Shown: positions 37,187 through 46,347 of the stretch, piece by piece
Position numbering within the stretch: the first letter of the stretch is position 1
How the letters are laid out: each line of letters opens with the position of its first letter
NCBI RefSeq assembly: GCF_003231275.1
Contig: NZ_QKVL01000028.1
Location: 21,219 to 85,218 of the forward strand
From: Pseudomonas huaxiensis
GTDB lineage: Bacteria; Pseudomonadota; Gammaproteobacteria; Pseudomonadales; Pseudomonadaceae
Direction: 5' to 3'
Length of the DNA stretch: 64,000 nucleotides
Notes under the pieces: model-generated
What the model was told of the DNA's origin: nothing
The model's input: the letters and a program-made list of their open reading frames with translations, nothing else
Database searches by the model: none
Translations under genes and position numbers: made by a program

Positions 37187-38266
37187 ATGTACTTGGGAAT
37201 CGGGATAGGAATCGCCCTCTGCGCCAGTGGCATGTTCTTCGGCCAGCCCTGGGCGAATATCGCCGGGCTACTGCTGATCGCCCTGGCCGCCGCGCTCTGG
37301 GGGCCGCGCAAGATCGTCTCGCCAACCCCGTCTCACCTTGAACAACACCTCCCCCTCGAACAACCACCGCACCCGCTGGAGCAACTGCTGCCGGTCGTGA
37401 TGCCGTCCTGGACCGACAGCCTGCAACAGAGCCGCCGGCTGCTTTCGGACAACATCGGCGGGCTGCTCGATCGCTTCACCGATATCAGCCAGCGCCTGCA
37501 AGCCAGCCTCGACCAGAGCGAAGACGTACTGACCAGCGGCGGCCTCGGCGAGAACCTGCGCGACGCCAACCAGCGCCTGCAAGGGGTGACCGAAGCCTTC
37601 GCCGCCGGCAGCCGCCGTCAACAGGAATTCCTCGCCACCATCGGCCACCTCGGCAGCTACACCGGCGAATTGCAGCAGATGGCCCGCCACGTTCAGGAAA
37701 TCGCCAGCCAGACCAACCTGCTGGCGCTCAACGCCGCCATCGAGGCCGCCCGCGCCGGTGAGTTCGGCCGCGGCTTCGCGGTGGTCGCCGACGAAGTGCG
37801 CAAGCTGTCCCGGCTGTCCGCCGAAACTGGCCGTTCGATGGACAGCAAGGTTGGCGAGATCAACCAGGCGATCCAGTCCAGTATCGAAGCCGCCAACGAA
37901 CTGAGCACCGAAGAACAGCAGAACCTGGCCCGCCTTGAACAGGTGCTGAGCGAAGTCATCAACGGCCTGGGCGACAACCTCGACGCCCTCGATGCCGCCT
38001 CGCGCAACCTGCAGGGCAACGCCCGTTCGACCCAGGACGACATCCACGCGGTGATGGTCGCCCTGCAGTTCCAGGACCGTGCCGACCAGATGCTCGACCA
38101 CCTCCAGATCGATTTGCTGCAACTGCTCGACGCCGTCGAGCGCCGCGACCAGCGCCTGCACGATGCCCAGGCGTGGCTCGCCCGCCTGCGCGAGCGCTTC
38201 ACCACCAGTGAAGAGCGCGCCGGCCACAGCCAGGCCGCCACCACCAGCGACGTCACCTTTTTCTAA
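37187..38266 (+). CDS. Membrane-anchored MCP-like signalling protein without a sensor domain
   Basis: A 359-aa chemoreceptor-like protein. Two hydrophobic segments (3-19 and 22-38) form a hairpin anchor with essentially no periplasmic domain. A cytoplasmic coiled coil follows, with the conserved receptor tip IASQTNLLALNAAIEAARAG (172-191) and FAVVADEVRKLSR. The ATG at 37187 has AAGGG six bases upstream and is preferred to the ATG at 37181. It is the first gene of an eight-gene chemosensory operon and may sense membrane or cytoplasmic state, or act as an adaptor to the second, full-length receptor encoded at 40997. Confidence 0.88.
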   Translation: MYLGIGIGIALCASGMFFGQPWANIAGLLLIALAAALWGPRKIVSPTPSHLEQHLPLEQPPHPLEQLLPVVMPSWTDSLQQSRRLLSDNIGGLLDRFTDISQRLQASLDQSEDVLTSGGLGENLRDANQRLQGVTEAFAAGSRRQQEFLATIGHLGSYTGELQQMARHVQEIASQTNLLALNAAIEAARAGEFGRGFAVVADEVRKLSRLSAETGRSMDSKVGEINQAIQSSIEAANELSTEEQQNLARLEQVLSEVINGLGDNLDALDAASRNLQGNARSTQDDIHAVMVALQFQDRADQMLDHLQIDLLQLLDAVERRDQRLHDAQAWLARLRERFTTSEERAGHSQAATTSDVTFF

Positions 38267-38283
38267 CTGCCGAGGGCCCTGAC

Positions 38284-38649
38284 ATGGCCAAGACCATCCT
38301 GATCGTCGATGACTCCGCCTCAATGCGCCAACTGGTAAAGATCAGCCTCAATGGCACCGGCCACCAGATCATCGAAGCGTGCGACGGGCGCGACGCCCTG
38401 AGCAAGCTGAACGGGCAAAAGATCAACCTGATCATCAGCGACGTGAACATGCCCAACCTCGATGGCATCGGCCTGGTCAAGGCGGTCAAGGCCAAGTCCG
38501 AGTACCGCTTCACGCCGATCATGATGCTCACCACCGAAAGCGAGCAGGCCAAGAAAGCCGAGGGCCAGGCCGCAGGCGCCAAGGCCTGGATCGTCAAACC
38601 ATTCCAGCCGCAGCAACTGCTGGCGGCCGTCGAAAAGCTGATCGGCTGA
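38284..38649 (+). CDS. cheY: CheY-like response regulator
   Basis: A 121-aa single receiver domain. Acidic pocket D9/D10, phospho-acceptor D53 in IISDVNMPNLDG, the conserved Thr in MLTTES and Lys in WIVKPF (about 104) are all present. It has no output domain. It is likely phosphorylated by the CheA encoded next but one. It lies 17 bases after the first MCP gene and shares a base with the STAS gene (TGATG). Whether it acts on the flagellar motor or on another output cannot be told. Confidence 0.92.
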   Translation: MAKTILIVDDSASMRQLVKISLNGTGHQIIEACDGRDALSKLNGQKINLIISDVNMPNLDGIGLVKAVKAKSEYRFTPIMMLTTESEQAKKAEGQAAGAKAWIVKPFQPQQLLAAVEKLIG

Positions 38650-38957
38650 TGGCTACCCTCACGCTGCATCCGGCCAGTGACCGGGAACCCGCACAGCTGA
38701 GCATGCAGGGTGACCTGACCATCTACGAAGCGAGCGAGACGCAACAGGCGCTGCTCGCCCTGCTGCCCGACGACCCCGGCCCCTGGACCCTCGACCTGAG
38801 CGGCCTGGACGAACTCGACAGCGCCGGCGTCCAGGTGCTGCTGGCTTTGCAGAAGACCCTGGTCCAGGGCGCGCGGGTCACCGCACTGTCCGACGGAGCC
38901 CTCGCGCTGGTCGAGTTGCTGCGCCTCGAAGCCCTGTACCCGGCGAGCAAGGAGTGA
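38649..38957 (+). CDS. STAS-domain protein in the chemosensory operon
   Basis: A 102-aa anti-sigma-antagonist-like domain. The STAS phosphorylation motif LDELDSAGVQVLL has a Ser at 58, the residue that is phosphorylated in SpoIIAA-type proteins. I start at the ATG at 38649, which shares a base with the cheY stop; longer in-frame readings lie inside cheY. A STAS protein inside a che operon is unusual among textbook systems but seen in several Pseudomonas clusters. It may be a phosphorylation-controlled switch; no partner kinase or sigma factor is visible here. Confidence 0.88.
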   Translation: MATLTLHPASDREPAQLSMQGDLTIYEASETQQALLALLPDDPGPWTLDLSGLDELDSAGVQVLLALQKTLVQGARVTALSDGALALVELLRLEALYPASKE

Positions 38958-38960
38958 GCG

Positions 38961-41006
38961 ATGTTCGATAGCGATCAATGGAGCCAATTGCTCGAAGGGT
39001 TCCTCGAAGAAGCCCGCGACCTGCTCAAGGAAGCCGAAGACAATCTGCTGCGCCTGGAACAGACCAGCGACGACGCCGAGGCAATCAACGCGCTGTTCCG
39101 CGCCGTGCACACCCTCAAGGGCTCGGCGGGAATTTTCTCGCTTGACCCGCTGGTGTCGCTGGCGCACCAACTGGAAAACCAGTTGATGGGCGTGCGTGAC
39201 GGGCAACGCAGCCTGAACCCGGCGCTGGTCTCGCTGATGCTCGAGTGCATGGACGAGCTCAACGGCATGGTCGAGAGCATCGACCCGCACAGCGCCACCC
39301 TCGCCCCGCACACGCCGCGTCAGGCCCAGTTGTTGCTGGCGCTCGGCGGTATCGCTGCGGAAGGCGGCGAAGTGCCTGCCAGCCAGACGGTTCAGGACGC
39401 GGGCGAGATCAACGAGTGGTTCCTATCGATCCGCTTCGACAACGAGCTGCTGCGCAACGGTTTCGAGCCGAGCAGTTTCCTGCGCTACCTCGACCGGCTG
39501 GGCAAGGTCACCTCGCTGCAAACCCTCGCCTGGGCCGTGCCGGACCTCCACGGACTGGACGCCGAAGCCTGCTACCTTGGCTTCGAGCTGACCCTGATCA
39601 GCGCCGCCAGCCGCGAAGAACTGGAAGATGTCTTTGCCCTGGCCGAAGACTTCTGCACCTTGCGCCTGCAAATCCAGGAGGGCGCCGACAGCCCCGCTGT
39701 AGAACCTGTTGTCGCCCCGACGCAAACGTTAGCGCCCGCCCCGCAAGCGCCGGAACCGTCGGTGGCGCAGCCCGCCAGCCACGAGCCACGTAACGGCAGC
39801 AGCATGGTCAAGGTCGCCGCACACAAGCTCGACGAGCTGATCAACCTGGTCGGCGAGCTGGTGATCAGCACCGCCGGGGCACAGATGCAATCGTTGCGCA
39901 GCGGTTCCACCGCCTGCATAGAGAGCGTCCAGGCGGTGCAGCAACACGTCGAACAGATTCGCGAGCTGGCGCTGAAACTGCGCATGGTGGAGATCGGCGA
40001 GACCTTCAACCGCTTCCACCGCGTGGTGCGCGATGTCAGCCAGGCGCTGAACAAGAAGATCCAGCTCACCCTGTCCGGCAGCGAAACCGAACTGGACAAG
40101 ACCCTCATCGACCGCATCGCCGATCCGCTGGTGCACCTGGTGCGCAACGCCATCGACCACGGCATCGAGCCTTCCAGCGAGCGCCGCGCCGCCGGCAAGC
40201 CGGAACAGGGCAGCCTGCGCCTGAACGCCTATCACGACTCCGGGATGATCGTGCTGGAAGTCAGCGACGACGGCCGCGGCCTGAACACCGAGCGCATCCG
40301 CGAGAAAGCCATTGCCCGCGGCATGCTCGACGCCGACGCCCAACTGAGCGATCAGGACATTCACCTGCTGATCTTCGAGCCGGGCTTTTCCACGGCCGAT
40401 GCCGTGTCCAACCTGTCCGGTCGCGGGGTCGGCATGGACGTGGTGCGCAGCGCCATCGACGAGTTGCGCGGGATCATCGAGATCGAGTCGCAGCCAGGCA
40501 AAGGCTGCACCTTCCGTATCCGCCTGCCGCTGACCCTGGCGATCATCGACGGTTTTCTGGTCAGCGTCGGTGGCGACCACTTCGTCATCCCGCTGGATAT
40601 GGTCACCGAGTGCATGGAGGAGCGTACCGACGCCCTCGATGCCAGCGGTCACCTCAACCTGCGGGGCAAGCCGCTGCCCAGCGTCGACCTCGGCCGGCAC
40701 TTCGGTCTGCGCGGTGATCCGCGCGTTCGCCGCAACATCGTCGTGGTCAGCCAGGGCCGGCAACAGGCCGGGCTGATCGTCGAGCAGTTGCTGGGCGAAC
40801 TGCAGACCGTGATCAAACCCCTGGGGCAGATGTTCCAGCACCTGTCCGGCATCAGCGGCTCGACCATCCTCGGCTCCGGCCAGGTCGCGCTGATCCTCGA
40901 TATTCCCAGCCTGTTCCGCCACTTGCAGCAACGCGCCGAGAGCGAACCGCGCCTCGCCACGTCACCGAGCATGCTCAGCCCCTTTGGAGAGTCACCATGC
41001 AAATGA
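38961..41006 (+). CDS. cheA: CheA chemotaxis histidine kinase
   Basis: A 681-aa kinase. An N-terminal HPt domain has phosphorylated His50 in AVHTLKGSAG. A linker (about 140-270, Pro/Ala-rich at 235-265) follows, then the dimerisation domain (KLDELINLVGELVIS), the ATPase domain (VRNAIDHGIE, DDGRGLN, GRGVGMDVV) and a C-terminal CheW-like domain. It phosphorylates CheY and CheB and couples to receptors through CheW. Its last codons overlap the next MCP gene by 10 bases. Confidence 0.95.
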   Translation: MFDSDQWSQLLEGFLEEARDLLKEAEDNLLRLEQTSDDAEAINALFRAVHTLKGSAGIFSLDPLVSLAHQLENQLMGVRDGQRSLNPALVSLMLECMDELNGMVESIDPHSATLAPHTPRQAQLLLALGGIAAEGGEVPASQTVQDAGEINEWFLSIRFDNELLRNGFEPSSFLRYLDRLGKVTSLQTLAWAVPDLHGLDAEACYLGFELTLISAASREELEDVFALAEDFCTLRLQIQEGADSPAVEPVVAPTQTLAPAPQAPEPSVAQPASHEPRNGSSMVKVAAHKLDELINLVGELVISTAGAQMQSLRSGSTACIESVQAVQQHVEQIRELALKLRMVEIGETFNRFHRVVRDVSQALNKKIQLTLSGSETELDKTLIDRIADPLVHLVRNAIDHGIEPSSERRAAGKPEQGSLRLNAYHDSGMIVLEVSDDGRGLNTERIREKAIARGMLDADAQLSDQDIHLLIFEPGFSTADAVSNLSGRGVGMDVVRSAIDELRGIIEIESQPGKGCTFRIRLPLTLAIIDGFLVSVGGDHFVIPLDMVTECMEERTDALDASGHLNLRGKPLPSVDLGRHFGLRGDPRVRRNIVVVSQGRQQAGLIVEQLLGELQTVIKPLGQMFQHLSGISGSTILGSGQVALILDIPSLFRHLQQRAESEPRLATSPSMLSPFGESPCK

Positions 41007-42619
41007 TCAGCAACATGAAGATAGGTGTGCGCCTGACCCTGGGCTTTCTGCTGGTGGTCGCGCTGACCGCGATCATCGGCTTCATCGGCATCCGTAACCT
41101 GAGTCAGGTCAACGACCTCTCCGACCGCATGTACGACCTCGATGTGGTTGGCCTGACGACCTTGCAGGAAGCCAATATCCAGTTGCTCATGGCCAACCGC
41201 GCGGTGCGCCGCAGCCTGATGTCGGTCACGACCGAAGAGCGTGACGAATCGGCCCGCGTCGCCCGTGAGGCGATGGACAAGACCCGCGAGCTGCTGACCC
41301 GCTCGCGGCAGTACTTCCTGACCCGCGAAGGCCAGATGCAGGTCGAAGCCATCGACGGCCCGCTGCAGAAGTACATCGCGGCGGCCAATCAGGTGCTGAC
41401 CGTGCATCAACAATCCGGCGCGCTGCAGCCGATGACCGAGACACTGGCGCTGATGCCGGGCAACACCGAAGCGGCCAACGAAGTCGATCGCCTGCTCGGC
41501 GACGCCAGCACCGCCAAGCAGGCCCGCGCCGGCGAGGCCAATGCCGCAATCACCGAGATCGCCGAAAACTCGCGCTTCCAGATGATCATCCTGGTGGCGG
41601 TCGCAACGCTGCTCGGCATGCTGGTCGGCGTACTGGTCACCCGCAGCATCACCCGGCCGCTGCTCGGCGCGGTGCAGGCGGCCGACCGCATGGCCGCCGG
41701 CGACCTCAGCCAGGACCTGCAGGTCGACCGCAAGGATGAAACCGGCCGCCTGCTCAGCGCGATGCAGAACATGACCGAGCGCCTGCGCAGCATCCTCGGC
41801 GATGTGCGCAGTTCCGCCGACGCGCTGTCGTCGGCCTCGGAGCAGGTCAGCTCGACGTCCCAGTCCCTGAGCCAGGCCGCCAACGAACAGGCTGCCAGCG
41901 TCGAGCAGACCAGCGCCTCGGTGGAAGAAATGTCCGCCTCCATTGCGCAGAACACCGAAAGCGCCAAAATCACCGACGGCATCGCCGGCAAGGCTGCCAA
42001 CGACGCCGTGCAAGGCGGTGGCGCGGTGGGCGACACCGTGCTGGCGATGAAACAGATCGCCGAAAAAATCGGCATCATCGACGACATCGCCTACCAGACC
42101 AACCTGCTCGCCCTCAACGCCGCCATCGAGGCCGCCCGCGCCGGCGATCACGGCAAAGGCTTCGCGGTGGTCGCCGCCGAGGTGCGCAAGCTCGCCGAAC
42201 GCAGCCAGGTGGCCGCACAGGAAATCGGACAAGTGGCGTCCAGCAGCGTGCGACTGGCCGAACAGGCCGGGCAACTGCTGGGCGAAATCGTGCCGAATAT
42301 CCAGCGCACCTCCGACCTGGTCCAGGAAATCACCGCGGCTTCGCAGGAGCAAAGCAGCGCCGCCGGGCAGATCAACATCGCCATGGGTCAGATGAACCAG
42401 ATCACCCAGCAGAACGCCTCGGCCTCCGAGGAACTGGCGGCCACCGCCGAGGAAATGAACGCCCAGGCCAGCCAGTTGCAGGAACTGATCGGTTATTTCC
42501 GCTTCGAACAAGGCAGTGCACCGCTGCGCGCCACGCGAGCCGGCGACAGCTTGCCAGCACCGGTACGCTCCGGCCCCAAGGCCCTGATCGATGAAGGCCA
42601 GTTCGTCAGCTTCAATTGA
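40997..42619 (+). CDS. Methyl-accepting chemotaxis protein
   Basis: A 540-aa transmembrane receptor. TM1 (about 12-34) and TM2 (about 195-215) enclose a periplasmic four-helix-bundle sensor of about 160 residues. A HAMP domain (about 216-270) and the signalling hairpin with DDIAYQTNLLALNAAIEAAR and FAVVAAEVRKLAERS follow. It lacks a C-terminal NWETF-type tether. GGAGAG precedes the ATG by five bases. The ligand is not readable from the sequence. It overlaps cheA and is followed by cheW after 11 bases. Confidence 0.94.
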   Translation: MQMISNMKIGVRLTLGFLLVVALTAIIGFIGIRNLSQVNDLSDRMYDLDVVGLTTLQEANIQLLMANRAVRRSLMSVTTEERDESARVAREAMDKTRELLTRSRQYFLTREGQMQVEAIDGPLQKYIAAANQVLTVHQQSGALQPMTETLALMPGNTEAANEVDRLLGDASTAKQARAGEANAAITEIAENSRFQMIILVAVATLLGMLVGVLVTRSITRPLLGAVQAADRMAAGDLSQDLQVDRKDETGRLLSAMQNMTERLRSILGDVRSSADALSSASEQVSSTSQSLSQAANEQAASVEQTSASVEEMSASIAQNTESAKITDGIAGKAANDAVQGGGAVGDTVLAMKQIAEKIGIIDDIAYQTNLLALNAAIEAARAGDHGKGFAVVAAEVRKLAERSQVAAQEIGQVASSSVRLAEQAGQLLGEIVPNIQRTSDLVQEITAASQEQSSAAGQINIAMGQMNQITQQNASASEELAATAEEMNAQASQLQELIGYFRFEQGSAPLRATRAGDSLPAPVRSGPKALIDEGQFVSFN

Positions 42620-42630
42620 GCGAGGTGCCC

Positions 42631-43134
42631 ATGAACCAGCCACAACGAGTCGAAGTGCAAGCCGACGCCATCCAGCACCTGAGCTTTCGCGTGCGCGAGG
42701 CCGGCTACGCGCTGCCCATCGATCTGGTGCGGGAAATCATCGAGTACAACGAAGTCACCCGCGTACCGATGATGCCGAGCTACATCCACGGCGTGATCAA
42801 CCTGCGCGGCAACGTGGTGCCGGTGCTGGACCTGGCTGCGCGTTTCGGCATGAGCCTGACCGCGCCCGGCAACCGCACCTGCATCGTGATCATCGAACTG
42901 GCGCTGGACGCCGGACTGCAACGCATCGGCCTGGTGGTGGACGAGGTGGACGAAGTGCTGGAGATCGACCCGCGGCAGATCATGCCGCCGCCGGCCTTCG
43001 GCACCGCGATCCGCTCGGACTTCATCGCCGGCATGGCGCAGCACGCCCAGGAGTTCCTGATCATCCTGAACATGCTGCAAGTGCTGTCGCTGGACGACAT
43101 CCGTCACCTCAGCCAGGCATCGAAGGTCCACTGA
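42631..43134 (+). CDS. cheW: CheW coupling protein
   Basis: A 167-aa adaptor linking receptors to CheA. The two-lobed beta-barrel shows IDLVREIIEYNEVTRVPM, then GVINLRGNVVPVLDLAARFG, the CheW hallmark. The ATG at 42631 has GAGG five bases upstream and is the natural start; an upstream TTG is inside the MCP stop region. It is followed by cheR after one base. Confidence 0.94.
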   Translation: MNQPQRVEVQADAIQHLSFRVREAGYALPIDLVREIIEYNEVTRVPMMPSYIHGVINLRGNVVPVLDLAARFGMSLTAPGNRTCIVIIELALDAGLQRIGLVVDEVDEVLEIDPRQIMPPPAFGTAIRSDFIAGMAQHAQEFLIILNMLQVLSLDDIRHLSQASKVH

Positions 43135-43135
43135 C

Positions 43136-43948
43136 ATGTCCGCCATGCCTTCGCTGCCGGTACTCGGCGAGCAGAACTTCCGCCAGTTGCAGCAATTGAT
43201 GCAGGACGCATCGGGCATCCACCTGTCCAGCAACAAGCGCTCACTGGTGGCCGGGCGCCTGTTGAAGCGCCTGCGCCACTTCGACCTCGACAGCTACGAC
43301 GACTACCTGAACCGGCTGACGCACCCGCAGTACGCCAGGGAGCGGCGTCTGGTAGTCGATCTGCTGACCACCAACGAAACCTACTTCTTCCGCGAGTTCG
43401 CCCACTTCGAATTCCTCGGCCAGTGGCTCAAGGGGCGCGGTGGTCCGCTGCGCCTGTGGAGCGCCGCCTGCTCGTCGGGCGAGGAGCCCTACAGCCTGGC
43501 CATGACCGCCGCCGAACATACCCGCGGCAACGAGTGGTCGATCCTCGCCAGCGACCTCAGCCTGAGCATGCTCAGCCTCGCCGAACAGGGCATCTACGAC
43601 ATCGCGCAGGCACGCTATTTCCCTGACGGCTGGCTGCACCGCCACTGCCTCTGCGGCGTGGAAGACATGGAAGGCCGCATGCGCGTGCAAGGGTGGCTGC
43701 GGGCCAAGGTGCAACTGCGCGAGATCAACGTGGTGCAGCCGCTGCCGGAATCGATCGGCCAGTTCGACGTGATCTTCCTGCGCAACCTGCTGATCTACTT
43801 CGACAGCGAGCAGAAGCAGCGCATCGTTCGCAACCTGAGCGAAAAACTGCGCCCGGGTGGCCTGCTGTTCATCGGCCACGCCGAAAGCATTCACGGCTTC
43901 AACTTGCCGCTGCGTCCGGTAAGGCCTTCGGTGTTCGAACGCCTATGA
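43136..43948 (+). CDS. cheR: CheR protein-glutamate methyltransferase
   Basis: A 270-aa methyltransferase that adds methyl groups to receptor glutamates using S-adenosylmethionine. An N-terminal helical domain (1-75, RRLVVDLLTTNETYFFRE at its edge) is followed by the SAM-binding LWSAACSSGEEPYSLAM and the later FDVIFLRNLLIYF. Overlaps cheB by four bases (ATGA). No pentapeptide-binding TPR extension is present, matching receptors without the tether. Confidence 0.95.
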   Translation: MSAMPSLPVLGEQNFRQLQQLMQDASGIHLSSNKRSLVAGRLLKRLRHFDLDSYDDYLNRLTHPQYARERRLVVDLLTTNETYFFREFAHFEFLGQWLKGRGGPLRLWSAACSSGEEPYSLAMTAAEHTRGNEWSILASDLSLSMLSLAEQGIYDIAQARYFPDGWLHRHCLCGVEDMEGRMRVQGWLRAKVQLREINVVQPLPESIGQFDVIFLRNLLIYFDSEQKQRIVRNLSEKLRPGGLLFIGHAESIHGFNLPLRPVRPSVFERL

Positions 43949-45012
43949 CCGAGCGTGGCAGACCGATTCGTGTGTTTATCGTCGATGACTCGGCCCTGGT
44001 CCGCCAGGTGCTCAGCCAGTTTCTCGGCAACCATCCAGGCATCGAGGTGATCGGCATGGCCGCCGATCCGATCTATGCGATCAACAAGATGCGCCGCGAC
44101 TGGCCCGACGTGCTGGTGCTGGACGTGGAAATGCCACGCATGGACGGCCTGACCTTCCTGCGCCAGATCATGGCCGAGCGACCGACGCCCACCATCATTT
44201 GCTCGACCCTCACCGAAGCCGGCACCGACCTCAACCTGGAGGCACTGGCGGCGGGTGCGGTGGGCGTGTTCACCAAGGCGAAGCTGGGTTTGCGCCAGAG
44301 CCTGGAGAATCTTGCCGGCACCCTGGTGCGCTGCATCGAGGATGCGGCCAAGACCCGACCGGTCGCCCGGCACACGCTGCCGCCGCTGGAAAAAAAAGAC
44401 CTACCGCCCAGCCCCGCGCTGCGCCAAACCACCGACCGAATCGTTACACTTGGCTGCTCGACCGGCGGCACCCAGGCGCTGGAATTCCTCCTGCGGCAAT
44501 TGCCGCGAGATTGTCCGGGCCTGGTGATCGTTCAACACATGCCGGAGAAGTTCACCGCCGATTTCGCGCGCCGCCTCAACGGGCTGTGCCAGATCGAAGT
44601 ACGCGAGGCCAGACACCTGGATCGCGTTCACTCCGGGCTGGCATTGCTGGCGCCCGGAGGTCTGCATATGCAGCTCAAGCGCAGCGGTGCGCACTACCTG
44701 GTCGAAGTGCTCGACGGCCCCGCCGTCAACCGGCACAAGCCCTCGGTCGATGTCCTGTTCCGTTCCGCCGCTCGCCATGCCGGCAGCAATGCCCTGGGCA
44801 TCATCATGACCGGCATGGGTGACGACGGAGCCCGTGGCCTGCTGGCCATGCGCGAACAGGGTGCCCACACCGTGGCCCAGGACGAGGCCAGTTGCGTGGT
44901 GTTCGGCATGCCCAAGGAAGCCATTCGCCTCGGAGCGGCCCAGACCATTGAGCCGCTGGACCGCCTGCCGACGCTGATCAACCAGTTCAGCGTCAGCCTC
45001 CGTAATGGCTGA
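43945..45012 (+). CDS. cheB: CheB protein-glutamate methylesterase
   Basis: A 355-aa enzyme with an N-terminal receiver (D60 in VLVLDVEMPRMDG) and a C-terminal methylesterase with the catalytic serine in LGCSTGGTQALEF, the histidine in VQHMPEKF and the aspartate in TGMGDDGARG. It removes methyl groups from receptors under control of CheA. I start at the ATG at 43945, four bases inside the cheR end. It closes the chemosensory operon; no cheD or cheZ is found, and a luxR-type gene follows 154 bases later. Confidence 0.94.
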   Translation: MTERGRPIRVFIVDDSALVRQVLSQFLGNHPGIEVIGMAADPIYAINKMRRDWPDVLVLDVEMPRMDGLTFLRQIMAERPTPTIICSTLTEAGTDLNLEALAAGAVGVFTKAKLGLRQSLENLAGTLVRCIEDAAKTRPVARHTLPPLEKKDLPPSPALRQTTDRIVTLGCSTGGTQALEFLLRQLPRDCPGLVIVQHMPEKFTADFARRLNGLCQIEVREARHLDRVHSGLALLAPGGLHMQLKRSGAHYLVEVLDGPAVNRHKPSVDVLFRSAARHAGSNALGIIMTGMGDDGARGLLAMREQGAHTVAQDEASCVVFGMPKEAIRLGAAQTIEPLDRLPTLINQFSVSLRNG

Positions 45013-45166
45013 GCACTCCCAGGCCAGACCACCCCCACAGCCGCCTTTTTCGCGTCGCCGCTGAGCGGTGCACGACACGCAGGCATTTACCGCAAGGGAG
45101 CAACACAGCACAGCGACGATTTGTTCCACATCACCGTCCAACCCTACGCGACACGGGCTCAAACCT

Positions 45167-45823
45167 ATGCTTTGCCGTTTACTGATTGCCGACGACTCGC
45201 CCCTGTTCCGCGCAGGCCTGCGAGCGTTGCTCGAAAAAAAACAAGAATACGCTGTGGTCGGAGAAGCAGGCGACGCGGTTACCACCCTTGCGCTGTCAGA
45301 ACAGCTCAAGCCCGACATCATCCTGCTGGACGTTGCCCTCGGCACGCTGACCGGCGAGGAGCTGCTGCGCGAGCTGTACCTGCGTGTACCGGCCTGCAAG
45401 GTGCTGATGTTGTCGTCGCGTTCGGAACTGGAATTCGTCATGCACTGCCTGCAACAGGGCGCCCACGGTTTCCTGCTGAAAAGCGCGACGGTGCAGGAGC
45501 TGGAGCTGGCCTTGCAATCGCTGCGCGGCGGTGGGCAATACCTGTCGTCGGCGGTGCTGCCGCTGGTGATCGGTCAGGCGGTAAAACAGAACCGCCGCCG
45601 TACCCAGGCCAGCACGGCGATGCAGCTCACTGCGCGGCAACTGGAGATCCTGCGGCTGGTCGCCCGTGGCGAATCGACGCGCTCCATCGCCGATGGCCTG
45701 GGCCTTAGCGTGAAGACCGTCGAGGCGCATCGTTCGCAGATCATGCACCGACTGCAGATCCACGATGTGCCTGGGTTGGTGCTGTTCGCCGTGCGCGAAG
45801 GGATTATCCGGCTCAACGACTGA
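45167..45823 (+). CDS. NarL/LuxR-type response regulator
   Basis: A 218-aa regulator: receiver with phospho-acceptor D55 in DIILLDVALG, and C-terminal LuxR helix-turn-helix (LTARQLEILRLVARGES ... GLSVKTVEAHRSQIMHRLQI). I start at the ATG at 45167 (MLCRLLIADD) because it begins the receiver domain; a longer reading adds a poorly structured stretch and neither start has a clear ribosome site. No histidine kinase lies next to it. It may be the transcriptional output of the adjacent chemosensory operon or a separate orphan regulator. Confidence 0.85.
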   Translation: MLCRLLIADDSPLFRAGLRALLEKKQEYAVVGEAGDAVTTLALSEQLKPDIILLDVALGTLTGEELLRELYLRVPACKVLMLSSRSELEFVMHCLQQGAHGFLLKSATVQELELALQSLRGGGQYLSSAVLPLVIGQAVKQNRRRTQASTAMQLTARQLEILRLVARGESTRSIADGLGLSVKTVEAHRSQIMHRLQIHDVPGLVLFAVREGIIRLND

Positions 45824-45835
45824 GCCCGACGGCCT

Positions 45836-46261
45836 TCAGTTCAGCGAGAGCAGGGCCATTTTCAGTGTGTCGGGGAAGGTCGCAGGCGTTCCTGTGGCGC
45901 GCTCGATGAACACCTGCACCACCCGGCCAAGGGCATAGAGCTGCTTGCCGGCATAGTCGAAAAGGGCCACTTCGAACTCCACCGTGCTGCCGGCGATACG
46001 CTCGGCCCGGATGCCCACCTGCAACAGATCGGTAAAGCCCGCCGAGGCGTAGAAATCGCAGGAGGAACTCACCACGAAAGCCACCACCTCGCCTTCCTGC
46101 GGATCGATTTCGCCGTGGGTAACGAGGTACGACTGGATCACGGTGTCGAAAAAGCTGTAGACCGCGGCGCTGGCGATCTGACCGTTGATGTCCGCGTCCT
46201 GCCAGCGGGTGGAGATGAATTCAGCGTGGGGGAAATGTTCAATCTGCAACGGATCGGACAC
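45836..46261 (-). CDS. Acyl-CoA thioesterase (4HBT hotdog family)
   Basis: A 141-aa hotdog-fold thioesterase. The family segment TRWQDADINGQIASAAVYSFFDTV matches the 4HBT pattern of Asp in the D-N-G helix start. I choose the GTG at 46261 with GGAG seven bases upstream; the in-frame ATG at 46318 has no ribosome site and adds a short unlike stretch. It is convergent with the NarL-type regulator, 12 bases between stops. Similar genes sit in this position in other Pseudomonas. Confidence 0.85.
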   Translation of the reverse strand: MSDPLQIEHFPHAEFISTRWQDADINGQIASAAVYSFFDTVIQSYLVTHGEIDPQEGEVVAFVVSSSCDFYASAGFTDLLQVGIRAERIAGSTVEFEVALFDYAGKQLYALGRVVQVFIERATGTPATFPDTLKMALLSLN

Positions 46262-46347
46262 GGGGGATCTCCATGGAGTGAAGTGCCGATGCTGAAGGAT
46301 TGTGTGGCTGATGGCCAATAGAAAAGGTTGTTTACGGGGGACCTTGA

